NCBI GenBank assembly: GCA_947455845.1
Contig: CANGQE010000014.1
Location: 1-13,418 of the forward strand
Direction of reading: 5' to 3'
Source of the DNA: Rickettsiales bacterium
GTDB taxonomy: Bacteria > Pseudomonadota > Alphaproteobacteria > Rickettsiales > UBA1997
DNA length: 13,418 nt
The position numbers and the translations under genes were made by a program. Positions 7,565-13,298 of this stretch are shown one piece after another. How positions within the stretch are numbered: the stretch's first letter is position 1; every line of letters begins with the position of its first letter. Below the pieces are notes generated by a model, which ran no database searches, was not told the origin of the DNA, and saw nothing but the letters and a program-made list of their open reading frames with translations.

Positions 7565-7794
7565 CAATTACCAGTTAGCACTTATCTTATACCAAACTAA
7601 AAATCTATTGATCGCATTAACTTCGTCTTTTTGGTAAAAATTAAAACCCAAAAAACCAGCAGTATATTGATACAGCAAGTTTTTCGGGTTTTAATTTTTC
7701 CTCAAAAATCCATCGTTACTGCGATCAATAGATTTTTAGTTTGGTATAGTGAATGCCAGCCAATTGTTAATTGCTAACTGCTAATTGTTAACTG
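7558..7794. repeat. heptamer-array palindrome, copy 3 (family A), split by an inserted element
   Basis: The left array is CAATTAA, CAATTAC, CAGTTAG and the degenerate CACTTAT (7558-7585). The right array is CCAATTG, TTAATTG, CTAACTG, CTAATTG, TTAACTG (7760-7794). Segments 7561-7580 and 7772-7791 pair at 19 of 20 positions. The loop here is about 170-190 nt instead of 8-20 nt, because a 161-bp palindrome (7588-7748) occupies it. The left array overlaps the prmC stop and the right array ends 4 nt before the panC ATG, so the whole gap between the two genes is repeat. Confidence 0.9.
7588..7748. mobile_element. MITE-like palindromic element with 34-bp terminal inverted repeats
   Basis: Ends 7588-7621 and 7715-7748 are inverted repeats matching at 33 of 34 positions, beginning TATACCAAAC and ending GTTTGGTATA. 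A second, inner inverted repeat pairs 7636-7649 with 7686-7699 (14 bp perfect, extending further with one mismatch). The 161-bp unit has no coding capacity. TA at both ends would fit the TA target duplication of IS630/Tc1-mariner-type elements, but TA is also part of the palindrome, so this cannot be decided from one copy. It sits inside the loop of heptamer palindrome copy 3. It could alternatively be a structured RNA. Confidence 0.6.
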
Positions 7795-7798
7795 CAAA

Positions 7799-8644
7799 AT
7801 GTTTATCTCCCAAACTATCCCCGAACTCAGAGCCCACCTAAAATCCGAAAAAGCCGCTGGCAAGAAAATCGCCTTCATCCCCACCATGGGAGCTTTGCAT
7901 GAAGGGCATTTGGCATTGATTAAAAAAGGGTGCGAACTTGCAGAAACTGTGGTTGCCAGCATCTTCGTTAATAAAGCGCAATTTAATGATTTAGGTGATT
8001 ACGAAAAATATCCAAGACAAGTTGAGCAAGATTTAGAGCGCTTAAAAAAGTCAGGAGCCACTCATGTTTTTTTACCCCAAGATTCCGAAATTTTCCCCAA
8101 TGATTTTGCCTTCAAATTAACACCAACAAAATTAACCAATTGTCTATGTGGAAGTGCGCGCGCTGGTCATTTTGATGGAGTAGCCTTAATCGTTTCCAAG
8201 CTTTTTAATATTGTAAAACCGGATGTGGCGATTTTTGGCGAGAAAGATTTTCAACAGGTTTTAGTCATTAAGAAATTAGTTGAAGATTTGAATTTTGATT
8301 TGGAGATTTTTTCTCACGAAATTCTGCGTGAAGCCAGTGGACTTGCAATGTCATCACGTAATCAAAGATTGTCCGACATCAATAAATATAAGGCGGCAAA
8401 CATATTCAGAATTTTAACCGAAATAAAAAATGAGGTAAGAGAAAATCCTGCCGCGGTTGCAGAAATTTTGCAAAAAAAAGGCCAAGAATTATTGGAAATC
8501 GGATTTGAGAAAATTGATTACCTAGAAATTCGCAGTGAAAAATATTTAAAATCAGTCACAAATATTGATTTTAAAGAGTCGCTACGAATATTTATTGCGG
8601 TTTACTTAGGCGGGGTTAGGTTAATTGACAACCTGCGGCTATAG
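7799..8644 (+). CDS. panC: pantothenate synthetase (pantoate--beta-alanine ligase)
   Basis: Joins pantoate and beta-alanine using ATP to form pantothenate, the precursor of coenzyme A, in the cytoplasm. The 281 aa length is typical. The nucleotidyltransferase HxGH motif is H34-E-G-H37 within PTMGALHEGH. The GEKDFQQ motif is at residues 147-153 and the KMSKS-equivalent S185-S186-R187-N188 is in GLAMSSRN. One family signature is altered: the usual FVNPxQF reads FVNKAQF (K59 for Pro), with Q61 kept. The start is fixed by the family N-terminus and lies 4 nt after a heptamer array, with no Shine-Dalgarno sequence. panB and panD are not nearby. Presence of panC suggests at least partial CoA-precursor independence. 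Confidence 0.95.
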   Translation: MFISQTIPELRAHLKSEKAAGKKIAFIPTMGALHEGHLALIKKGCELAETVVASIFVNKAQFNDLGDYEKYPRQVEQDLERLKKSGATHVFLPQDSEIFPNDFAFKLTPTKLTNCLCGSARAGHFDGVALIVSKLFNIVKPDVAIFGEKDFQQVLVIKKLVEDLNFDLEIFSHEILREASGLAMSSRNQRLSDINKYKAANIFRILTEIKNEVRENPAAVAEILQKKGQELLEIGFEKIDYLEIRSEKYLKSVTNIDFKESLRIFIAVYLGGVRLIDNLRL

Positions 8645-8690
8645 CCGCTTCATACCTAGCCTTGCGTCTCCTAAAAATAATTTTAATCCC

Positions 8691-9743
8691 ATGATTTACA
8701 TCATTATCAGCAATGTCGGCATGGCCCTCATGATGATTATTGTTTATCTACGCTATTCGCGTTTGCGTATTTCTTCGGGAAAAGAGATTCATGATTTGCA
8801 CGAAAAAATGGTTAAAGAAGCCGATGACAGGCGGACGATGGAGAATAAGCTGTTGTTAGAAGCTAAAGATAATAGCGATAAAATTGAAAAATTGTTGCAC
8901 GAAATTAACGAGTTGCGCAAAGGCAAAGAAGGTGAAATCAGATTAAGATTTGAGGCGGAAAAACAAATCGAGATGGCCTTGCAAAAAAATACCGAAATTC
9001 AGAAGCGTATGCAAGATTGGAGCATTGTTCAAGACGCTGTGATGAAAGATTCTAAAGATGCGATCGTAAAAATGGGAAATGATCTCTACCGCAAAATGAA
9101 TGAGACTTACAAAAACGAAATCGAAACTAACAAAAATTTATTGGGACGTGTTTCTAAAAATATCACGGAATTTTTTGATAAAATAACCGCTTTAAGGGAA
9201 GCAGCTCCTGTAGCTCGTGTTGAAAAGAAAACTGCCACCATTTCTGCAAAGAAAGCTACAGAATCTGTTGTGGTAGAAAATCCCGCCAAGCAATTAGTTT
9301 CAGATCTAGTTCAAACGATGAAGGCAGCCGGTTACTTGGTGAATAAAGATTATTTTTTGCCGGCAAATTTTGATGAGCAAAAAGCCAAATTAATGTTTTG
9401 TGAAGTAGCTTTTATTAAGTCGGGAAAGCTTTACATAGTTGATTTTAAAGCAGGCTTGTATCTTGAAGAGTACAAGAAGACTAAAAATAAAACCGCTGCT
9501 GAAAGTAATTTGAAGCTTAAGTTGGATAAGTATTTGGCCTATTTGGGTAATGTAAAATATCGTGAATCGATTCTAAAAGTTATGTCTTTAACCAAGGCAA
9601 AATACGACAAAAATTCCATTGTTATTGTGGTACCTTCAAAGCAGGAATTACAAATTCTCAAAGAAATCGGTTACTACGAAAAAGCGCGTAAAGTTGCTTC
9701 GGAAGTGATTGATTTTGATGGGGTTAATAATTTGGTTCTGTAA
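8691..9743 (+). CDS. membrane-anchored coiled-coil protein with RmuC-like / PD-(D/E)XK-like C-terminus
   Basis: 350 aa from ATG 8691. An in-frame TTG at 8625 overlaps panC and only adds non-hydrophobic residues ahead of the membrane helix. Residues about 2-20 form one membrane helix. About 30-150 is a charged, heptad-like coiled coil (EIHDLHEKMVKEADDRR, then EINELRKGKEGEIRLRFEAEKQIE). A basic, Ala/Thr/Val-rich linker follows. The C-terminal part carries CEVAFIKSGKLYIVDFKAG, with E238, D251 and K253 laid out like a PD-(D/E)XK nuclease core, then LDKYLAYL and VIVVPSKQEL. The order membrane helix, coiled coil, (I/V)DxK, late VVPS strand is that of RmuC, a protein linked to limiting DNA inversions, but overall similarity looks weak. 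Function is unproven. Confidence 0.6.
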   Translation: MIYIIISNVGMALMMIIVYLRYSRLRISSGKEIHDLHEKMVKEADDRRTMENKLLLEAKDNSDKIEKLLHEINELRKGKEGEIRLRFEAEKQIEMALQKNTEIQKRMQDWSIVQDAVMKDSKDAIVKMGNDLYRKMNETYKNEIETNKNLLGRVSKNITEFFDKITALREAAPVARVEKKTATISAKKATESVVVENPAKQLVSDLVQTMKAAGYLVNKDYFLPANFDEQKAKLMFCEVAFIKSGKLYIVDFKAGLYLEEYKKTKNKTAAESNLKLKLDKYLAYLGNVKYRESILKVMSLTKAKYDKNSIVIVVPSKQELQILKEIGYYEKARKVASEVIDFDGVNNLVL

Positions 9744-9749
9744 ATGAGG

Positions 9750-9888
9750 ATAGATCCCACCTTCGGTTGTCACCCCGCACTTGCTGCGTGGTCCAACGTG
9801 TCACGAGGGTTTCTAAAAGTGTTTTGAATGCGTTACGAAGTGGACCCCGCAGCAAGTTCGGGGTGACAACCGAAGGTGGGTGATCTAT
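9750..9888. repeat. long GC-rich palindrome (family C)
   Basis: Arms 9750-9795 and 9841-9888 are inverted repeats of 46 and 48 nt with two substitutions and a 2-nt length difference, around a 45-nt interior. Each arm contains a smaller hairpin, ACCCCG...CGGGGT, flanking a CAGCAAGTT-type loop (cleanest in the right arm, about 9845-9865). This is the composition of a REP-like unit arranged head to head. It fills the gap between the coiled-coil gene and the CDGSH gene, both on the plus strand. Only one copy is seen here. No T-tract follows, so a terminator role is uncertain. Confidence 0.9.
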
Positions 9889-9925
9889 TCACCGCCAACA
9901 GAGATCAATAAAATAATAAAAAACA

Positions 9926-10192
9926 ATGACCGAACCCCTACCAATCATCGCTACCAAAGCCCCTTTCAAAGTTGACGTTGAAGCCGGTAAAAAATATTTC
10001 TGGTGTTCTTGTGGCGCTTCGCAAAACCAGCCATTTTGTGATGGTGCGCACAAGGCTTTCAAAAATGAGGATGGCACCAGCAAAATGAAATCAGTAGTTT
10101 TTGAGGCTACTGAAAGCAAAACTATCCGCTTCTGCGGCTGCAAACACAGCAAGATCGGCGCAATCTGCGACGGCTCACACAACTCTCTTTAA
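9926..10192 (+). CDS. dual CDGSH iron-sulfur domain protein
   Basis: 88 aa with two CDGSH-type [2Fe-2S] motifs, each giving three Cys and one His. The first is C27-x-C29...C38-D-G-A-H42 (WCSCGASQNQPFCDGAH). The second is C70-x-C72...C81-D-G-S-H85 (FCGCKHSKIGAICDGSH). This double arrangement in one chain is that of the Miner2/CISD3-like branch, and no membrane anchor is present. Such proteins are thought to act in redox sensing or in iron-sulfur or electron transfer; the bacterial role is not settled. The stop lies 3 nt before the ABC exporter start, so the two are almost certainly co-transcribed. No Shine-Dalgarno sequence is seen. Confidence 0.95.
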   Translation: MTEPLPIIATKAPFKVDVEAGKKYFWCSCGASQNQPFCDGAHKAFKNEDGTSKMKSVVFEATESKTIRFCGCKHSKIGAICDGSHNSL

Positions 10193-10195
10193 AAA

Positions 10196-11974
10196 ATGCC
10201 GCAAGAACAAAAATCATCTGCCAGAAAAGGTCTCAATCTAAAAAATCTTTTTGCTCTTATCCCCTTTTTCAAGCCCTACCATCGCGAAGTTTTTTTTGCA
10301 CTTCTGGCTTTGCTGGTCACGGCCTGCATGGTTTTGTTTTTTGGTAAGGCGATTAAATATTTGATTGATTTCGGTTTCGCCCAACAAAATCCCACCCACT
10401 TAAATTTAGTGGTTTTGATTTTCATCGCGGCAATTGTGGCCATGGCTGTTGCCGGCTATTACCGCTCATCACTAATTAATTCTACGGCGGAAAAAGTAAT
10501 CGCCGATTTGCGCAAAAAAGTTTACGACCACATCATTCGCGTTTCAGCAGAATTTTTTGAATTAACCAAAACCGGTGATGTCATCTCGCGCCTAACCGTT
10601 GACAGCATGGTGCTCTACACCACAATCAGCAGTACCATCTCATTTTTCCTGCGTAATCTTCTACTCTTCATCGGTGGCATTTGTTTTTTATTTCTTACCA
10701 GTTTCAAACTGAGCATGATGACAATGATGCTAATTCCAATCGCCATTGCTCCTATTGTAATCATGGGTAGATCAATCAAGTCTTTGTCGCATCAATCACA
10801 ATCAGCACAAGCTTTGGTTAGTGCTCACATCGAAGAAAGCATTAACGGCATCAGAACAATTCAGTCTTATTTAGGTGAAGAAAAAGAAGCGCGTAATTTT
10901 TTTGGATTTATTGATTCGGCATTAAAACTTTCTCTGCAAAAAATCCGCATCAAATCACTAATGATCGCCTTTGTGATTAGCTTCGCTTTCGGTGGCATCG
11001 CTGTTGTATTGTGGGTTGGCGGCCATGATGTTTTGAATAAAACAATTACCTCGGGTGACCTTTCTTCTTTTATTTTCTACTCAGTAATTACCGCAACTTC
11101 GCTGGTTTCCCTAAGCCAAATTGCAGGACAATTGCAAAGCGCTTCAGCTTCTACGGCAAGGATTTTTGAAATTTTGGAAATTGCTTCTCCCGTCAAAGAA
11201 TTGCCGGTAACTCAAGATTTTCCGACGCAAAAAGAAATCACAATCAAATTGCAAAATGTTAATTTCTCTTACCCAAGCCACAAAGATTTTGCAGTGCTAA
11301 ATAATTTTTCTTTGGAAATAAAACCGAGTGAAAAAATTGCCATTGTTGGATCAAGCGGGGCAGGTAAAAGCACGATTCTACAGCTTCTATTGCGTTTCTA
11401 CGATGTTGATGCTGGCATGATTTGTCTAAATAATTGTGACATTAAATCGCTTTCTTTCGCAGATTTGCGCAAAAATTTTTCCTACATTTCGCAAGATTGT
11501 TTTATTTTTTCTGGCACGATTTTTGAAAATATTGCTTACGTCGACAAATCAATCACCGAAGCCCAAGTAGAAAAAATAATTGCTGAAAATCCTGCACTCG
11601 ATTTCATCAATCACCTGCCTCAAAAAATGCACAATTTTGTCGGCGAAAAAGGCATTAAATTGTCGGGTGGCGAACGCCAAAGAATCGCCATTGCGCGAGC
11701 CATCATTAAGGATTCGCCAGTTTTACTTTTGGACGAAGCCACCTCAGCATTAGACAACCAGAATGAAAGAATTGTCTCTCACGCAATTTCTAATTTAGCC
11801 AAAGACAAAACCGTCATCACCATCGCCCACAAGCTTTCCACCGTAATTTCCTCCGACCGCATCATCTTCATCAAAGACGGCGAAATCGCCGAAATCGGTT
11901 CGCATCAAGAGTTGATTGCATGGGATGGTCTCTACAAAAAGATGTACGAAGCGGAGATGTTAGGGGTGGTTTAA
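10196..11974 (+). CDS. ABC exporter, fused permease and ATPase (MsbA/multidrug-lipid type)
   Basis: 592 aa half-transporter expected to work as a homodimer in the inner membrane. The N-terminal permease domain (about residues 30-325) has six hydrophobic helices and a coupling-loop region with IEESINGIRTIQSY. The ATPase domain follows: Walker A GSSGAGKST from residue 385, a Q-loop in YISQDCFIFSGTI, the signature LSGGE at 489-493, Walker B VLLLDEAT at 509-516 with catalytic E514, and an H-loop in IAHKLST. All are intact. The layout is that of MsbA and related lipid or drug exporters; the substrate cannot be read from sequence. It is 3 nt downstream of the CDGSH gene and ends at a palindrome followed by a T-tract. 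Confidence 0.95.
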   Translation: MPQEQKSSARKGLNLKNLFALIPFFKPYHREVFFALLALLVTACMVLFFGKAIKYLIDFGFAQQNPTHLNLVVLIFIAAIVAMAVAGYYRSSLINSTAEKVIADLRKKVYDHIIRVSAEFFELTKTGDVISRLTVDSMVLYTTISSTISFFLRNLLLFIGGICFLFLTSFKLSMMTMMLIPIAIAPIVIMGRSIKSLSHQSQSAQALVSAHIEESINGIRTIQSYLGEEKEARNFFGFIDSALKLSLQKIRIKSLMIAFVISFAFGGIAVVLWVGGHDVLNKTITSGDLSSFIFYSVITATSLVSLSQIAGQLQSASASTARIFEILEIASPVKELPVTQDFPTQKEITIKLQNVNFSYPSHKDFAVLNNFSLEIKPSEKIAIVGSSGAGKSTILQLLLRFYDVDAGMICLNNCDIKSLSFADLRKNFSYISQDCFIFSGTIFENIAYVDKSITEAQVEKIIAENPALDFINHLPQKMHNFVGEKGIKLSGGERQRIAIARAIIKDSPVLLLDEATSALDNQNERIVSHAISNLAKDKTVITIAHKLSTVISSDRIIFIKDGEIAEIGSHQELIAWDGLYKKMYEAEMLGVV

Positions 11975-12084
11975 AACTTCGCTGGTCGAGCGGAGTCGAG
12001 ACCATTTTTATGGTATTCTCCTTGCTTAAACATTGGGCGGCAGGAAGCTCAAGATGGTCTCGACTCCGCTCGACCAGCGGAGTT
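11975..12084. repeat. GC-rich palindrome between convergent genes, copy 2 (family B)
   Basis: Arms 11975-12005 and 12054-12084 are inverted repeats of 31 nt with one mismatch, containing the same GGTCGAGCGGAGTC core as the copy at 4120-4237. It begins immediately after the ABC exporter stop and ends about 20 nt before the converging stop of the outer-membrane-type protein. The 48-nt interior shares only a short AAACATTGGGCG-like motif with the first copy, so the arms are conserved and the interior has diverged. Confidence 0.92.
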
Positions 12085-12089
12085 TTTTT
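12054..12089 (+). terminator. probable intrinsic terminator of the ABC exporter operon
   Basis: The right arm of the palindrome ends directly in a run of seven T (12083-12089). With the left arm this gives a long GC-rich stem followed by a U-tract, the form of a Rho-independent terminator for plus-strand transcription. On the other strand only a short run of T follows (complement of 11973-11976), so termination in that direction would be weaker. Confidence 0.7.
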
Positions 12090-12103
12090 ATTTATTGCGC
12101 CCC

Positions 12104-12805
12104 CTAAAACGTCTTTGCGATCTCCACAATAAAACCATTACGCGCAATGCGGTTAGAATTAGCAACTTGGTAACCAGCAAATACCACCAAGTCATCAGGA
12201 AAATTGTAGCTTAAAGCCGAAGCAAAAATTCCCATCGGGTTGCGGCTGCCCGAATACCAATCTCCCACGTAACTAAGTTTGTCGGTAATTTTCTGTTCAA
12301 ACCCTAACATCAGCGCGGTAGTAGTTCGGTCAAAAATTTGCTTAGTGCCGTAGCTGATGCCAGCAGTTAGCCTAGTTCCACTTTGAGGAATAGTAAAATT
12401 TCCTGCCGCGTAACTCCAATTTCCAACACCATTTCCCTGCACTGAAATTGCTGCTGCTGAACCGACAATTATTTTGGGCTGGTATTTTTTGATCTCATCA
12501 ATTTGCAAAGGCAAAGCGCTTTTAAATCCAAGAGCGAGAGTGTCATTGTTGTGAGAAAGGCTTCCAAGATTGAAATAAGTGGCCGTAAGCTCAGTATCGT
12601 GTCCGATTCCCGTAGTTAGGTAATTCGTAGAATTCCAAAACCGCCCCTTGCGCTTAGTGCGAAATTGCGATTCATGCTGCACAAAAATCCTTTTTTTCGC
12701 CGCGACGTCGGCAGAAGGAACATTTAGAATCGTCATCTGTGCTAATGATTCTTTTGAGCTTTGTAAAAAGGCCAAACAAAAGAAAAACAAAAAAACTTTT
12801 TTCAT
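12104..12805 (-). CDS. predicted outer-membrane beta-barrel-like protein with signal peptide
   Basis: 233 aa. A Sec signal peptide is clear: MKK, a Phe/Leu-rich core, then SLA before Q23. The mature part begins ILNVPSADVAAKKRIFVQHESQF and consists of alternating polar/hydrophobic strands of about 10 residues separated by short turns (TNYLTTGIGHDTELTATYFNLGS, LSYVGDWYSG, LVVFAGYQVANS). It ends in Phe, the usual terminal residue of outer-membrane barrels. No lipobox is present. I do not recognise a named family with confidence; the NVPSADV start is reminiscent of uncharacterised envelope proteins in other bacteria. Its ATG overlaps the stop of the upstream small secreted protein by one base (TAATG), so the two are translationally coupled. 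Confidence 0.8.
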   Translation of the reverse strand: MKKVFLFFFCLAFLQSSKESLAQMTILNVPSADVAAKKRIFVQHESQFRTKRKGRFWNSTNYLTTGIGHDTELTATYFNLGSLSHNNDTLALGFKSALPLQIDEIKKYQPKIIVGSAAAISVQGNGVGNWSYAAGNFTIPQSGTRLTAGISYGTKQIFDRTTTALMLGFEQKITDKLSYVGDWYSGSRNPMGIFASALSYNFPDDLVVFAGYQVANSNRIARNGFIVEIAKTF

Positions 12806-13008
12806 TAATCGAGATTAAATTTTTTGGTGATGTCGATGCTACATTGATTAATCAAATTCTGATCCAGCGAACCCTTAACTCCTTGAAGCTTACACACTTT
12901 TTTACAAGCATCAGAGGCATTACAAAGCTCTTCATTAGGAATTTTTTGAGCGATGGCGGGGCTGGTTGCTAAAAAAATAATAGCGCAAAATAGGGAAGTT
13001 TTTTTCAT
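12805..13008 (-). CDS. small secreted four-cysteine protein
   Basis: 67 aa from ATG 13008-13006. This start was chosen over one at 13080 because it puts a textbook signal peptide at the N-terminus: MKKTSLFCAIIFLATSPAIA, with cleavage after A20. The mature chain of about 47 residues has four cysteines, C29, C35, C39 and C56 (C-x5-C-x3-C-x16-C), enough for two disulfides in the periplasm or outside the cell. C8 lies in the signal peptide core and there is no lipobox. The family is not recognised. Its TAA stop shares a base with the ATG of the outer-membrane-type protein, implying that the two are made together. No Shine-Dalgarno sequence is seen. Confidence 0.7.
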   Translation of the reverse strand: MKKTSLFCAIIFLATSPAIAQKIPNEELCNASDACKKVCKLQGVKGSLDQNLINQCSIDITKKFNLD

Positions 13009-13092
13009 GAAATGGGCGTGATTTAAGAAGGGGTGATTTTCATTAATTCGAAATATCGTGGAGAGAGGTTTAAAGTTCAAATTAAATTTAAC

Positions 13093-13221
13093 CTAGGAAC
13101 CTCTAGCAAAATCAGTTTTTTTAACCTCTGCAAAAGTTTTTATCGATTTTACTGAAAGCTCGAAAGTGCAATCTTTACCAGTTTTTAAAGTCCCATGAGA
13201 ACGTCCACCCCTCCGTGTCAA
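13093..13221 (-). other. short open stretch upstream of the secreted-protein gene, coding status uncertain
   Basis: The minus strand is open for 42 codons from a TTG at 13221 to a TAG at 13095-13093. It is in the same frame as the secreted-protein ORF, with only this TAG separating it from that ORF's possible upstream extension (13080). The product would be basic, with a plausible-looking core (KDCTFELSVKSIKTFAEVKK). It has no ATG start, no recognisable family, and begins inside a palindrome. It could be a decayed gene remnant or chance. The rest of the gap 13009-13298 holds the family E palindrome and nothing else I can support. Confidence 0.2.
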
Positions 13222-13292
13222 TTTAAAAGCTAGTATGTAAAATGGCGTCAGACCATTTTACGTATTCAGCAATTTATTAATTTTAAATTGAC
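13217..13292. repeat. nested AT-rich palindrome before the last ORF (family E)
   Basis: Outer arms 13217-13228 and 13281-13292 are perfect 12-bp inverted repeats (GTCAATTTAAAA and its complement). Inside, GTAAAATGG at 13237-13245 pairs perfectly with 13253-13261 around a 7-nt loop, extendable by three more pairs including a G-T wobble. The element ends 6 nt before ATG 13299. The inner hairpin with a GTCAGAC-type loop is similar in shape to REP units, which is only a resemblance. A single copy is seen here. Confidence 0.75.
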
Positions 13293-13298
13293 AATTTT

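Noticed and set aside
9889..10182. 97-codon open frame antisense to the CDGSH gene
   Set aside because: The plus strand encodes two complete CDGSH motifs; the antisense product has no comparable signature.
11920..12132. 70-codon plus-strand frame overlapping the ABC exporter end and the palindrome
   Set aside because: It runs out of frame through the exporter 3' end and then through the terminator palindrome, so its sequence is repeat-derived.
12739..12972. 77-codon plus-strand frame antisense to the secreted and outer-membrane-type genes
   Set aside because: Both minus-strand genes have clear signal peptides and a coupled stop/start; the antisense frame has no features.
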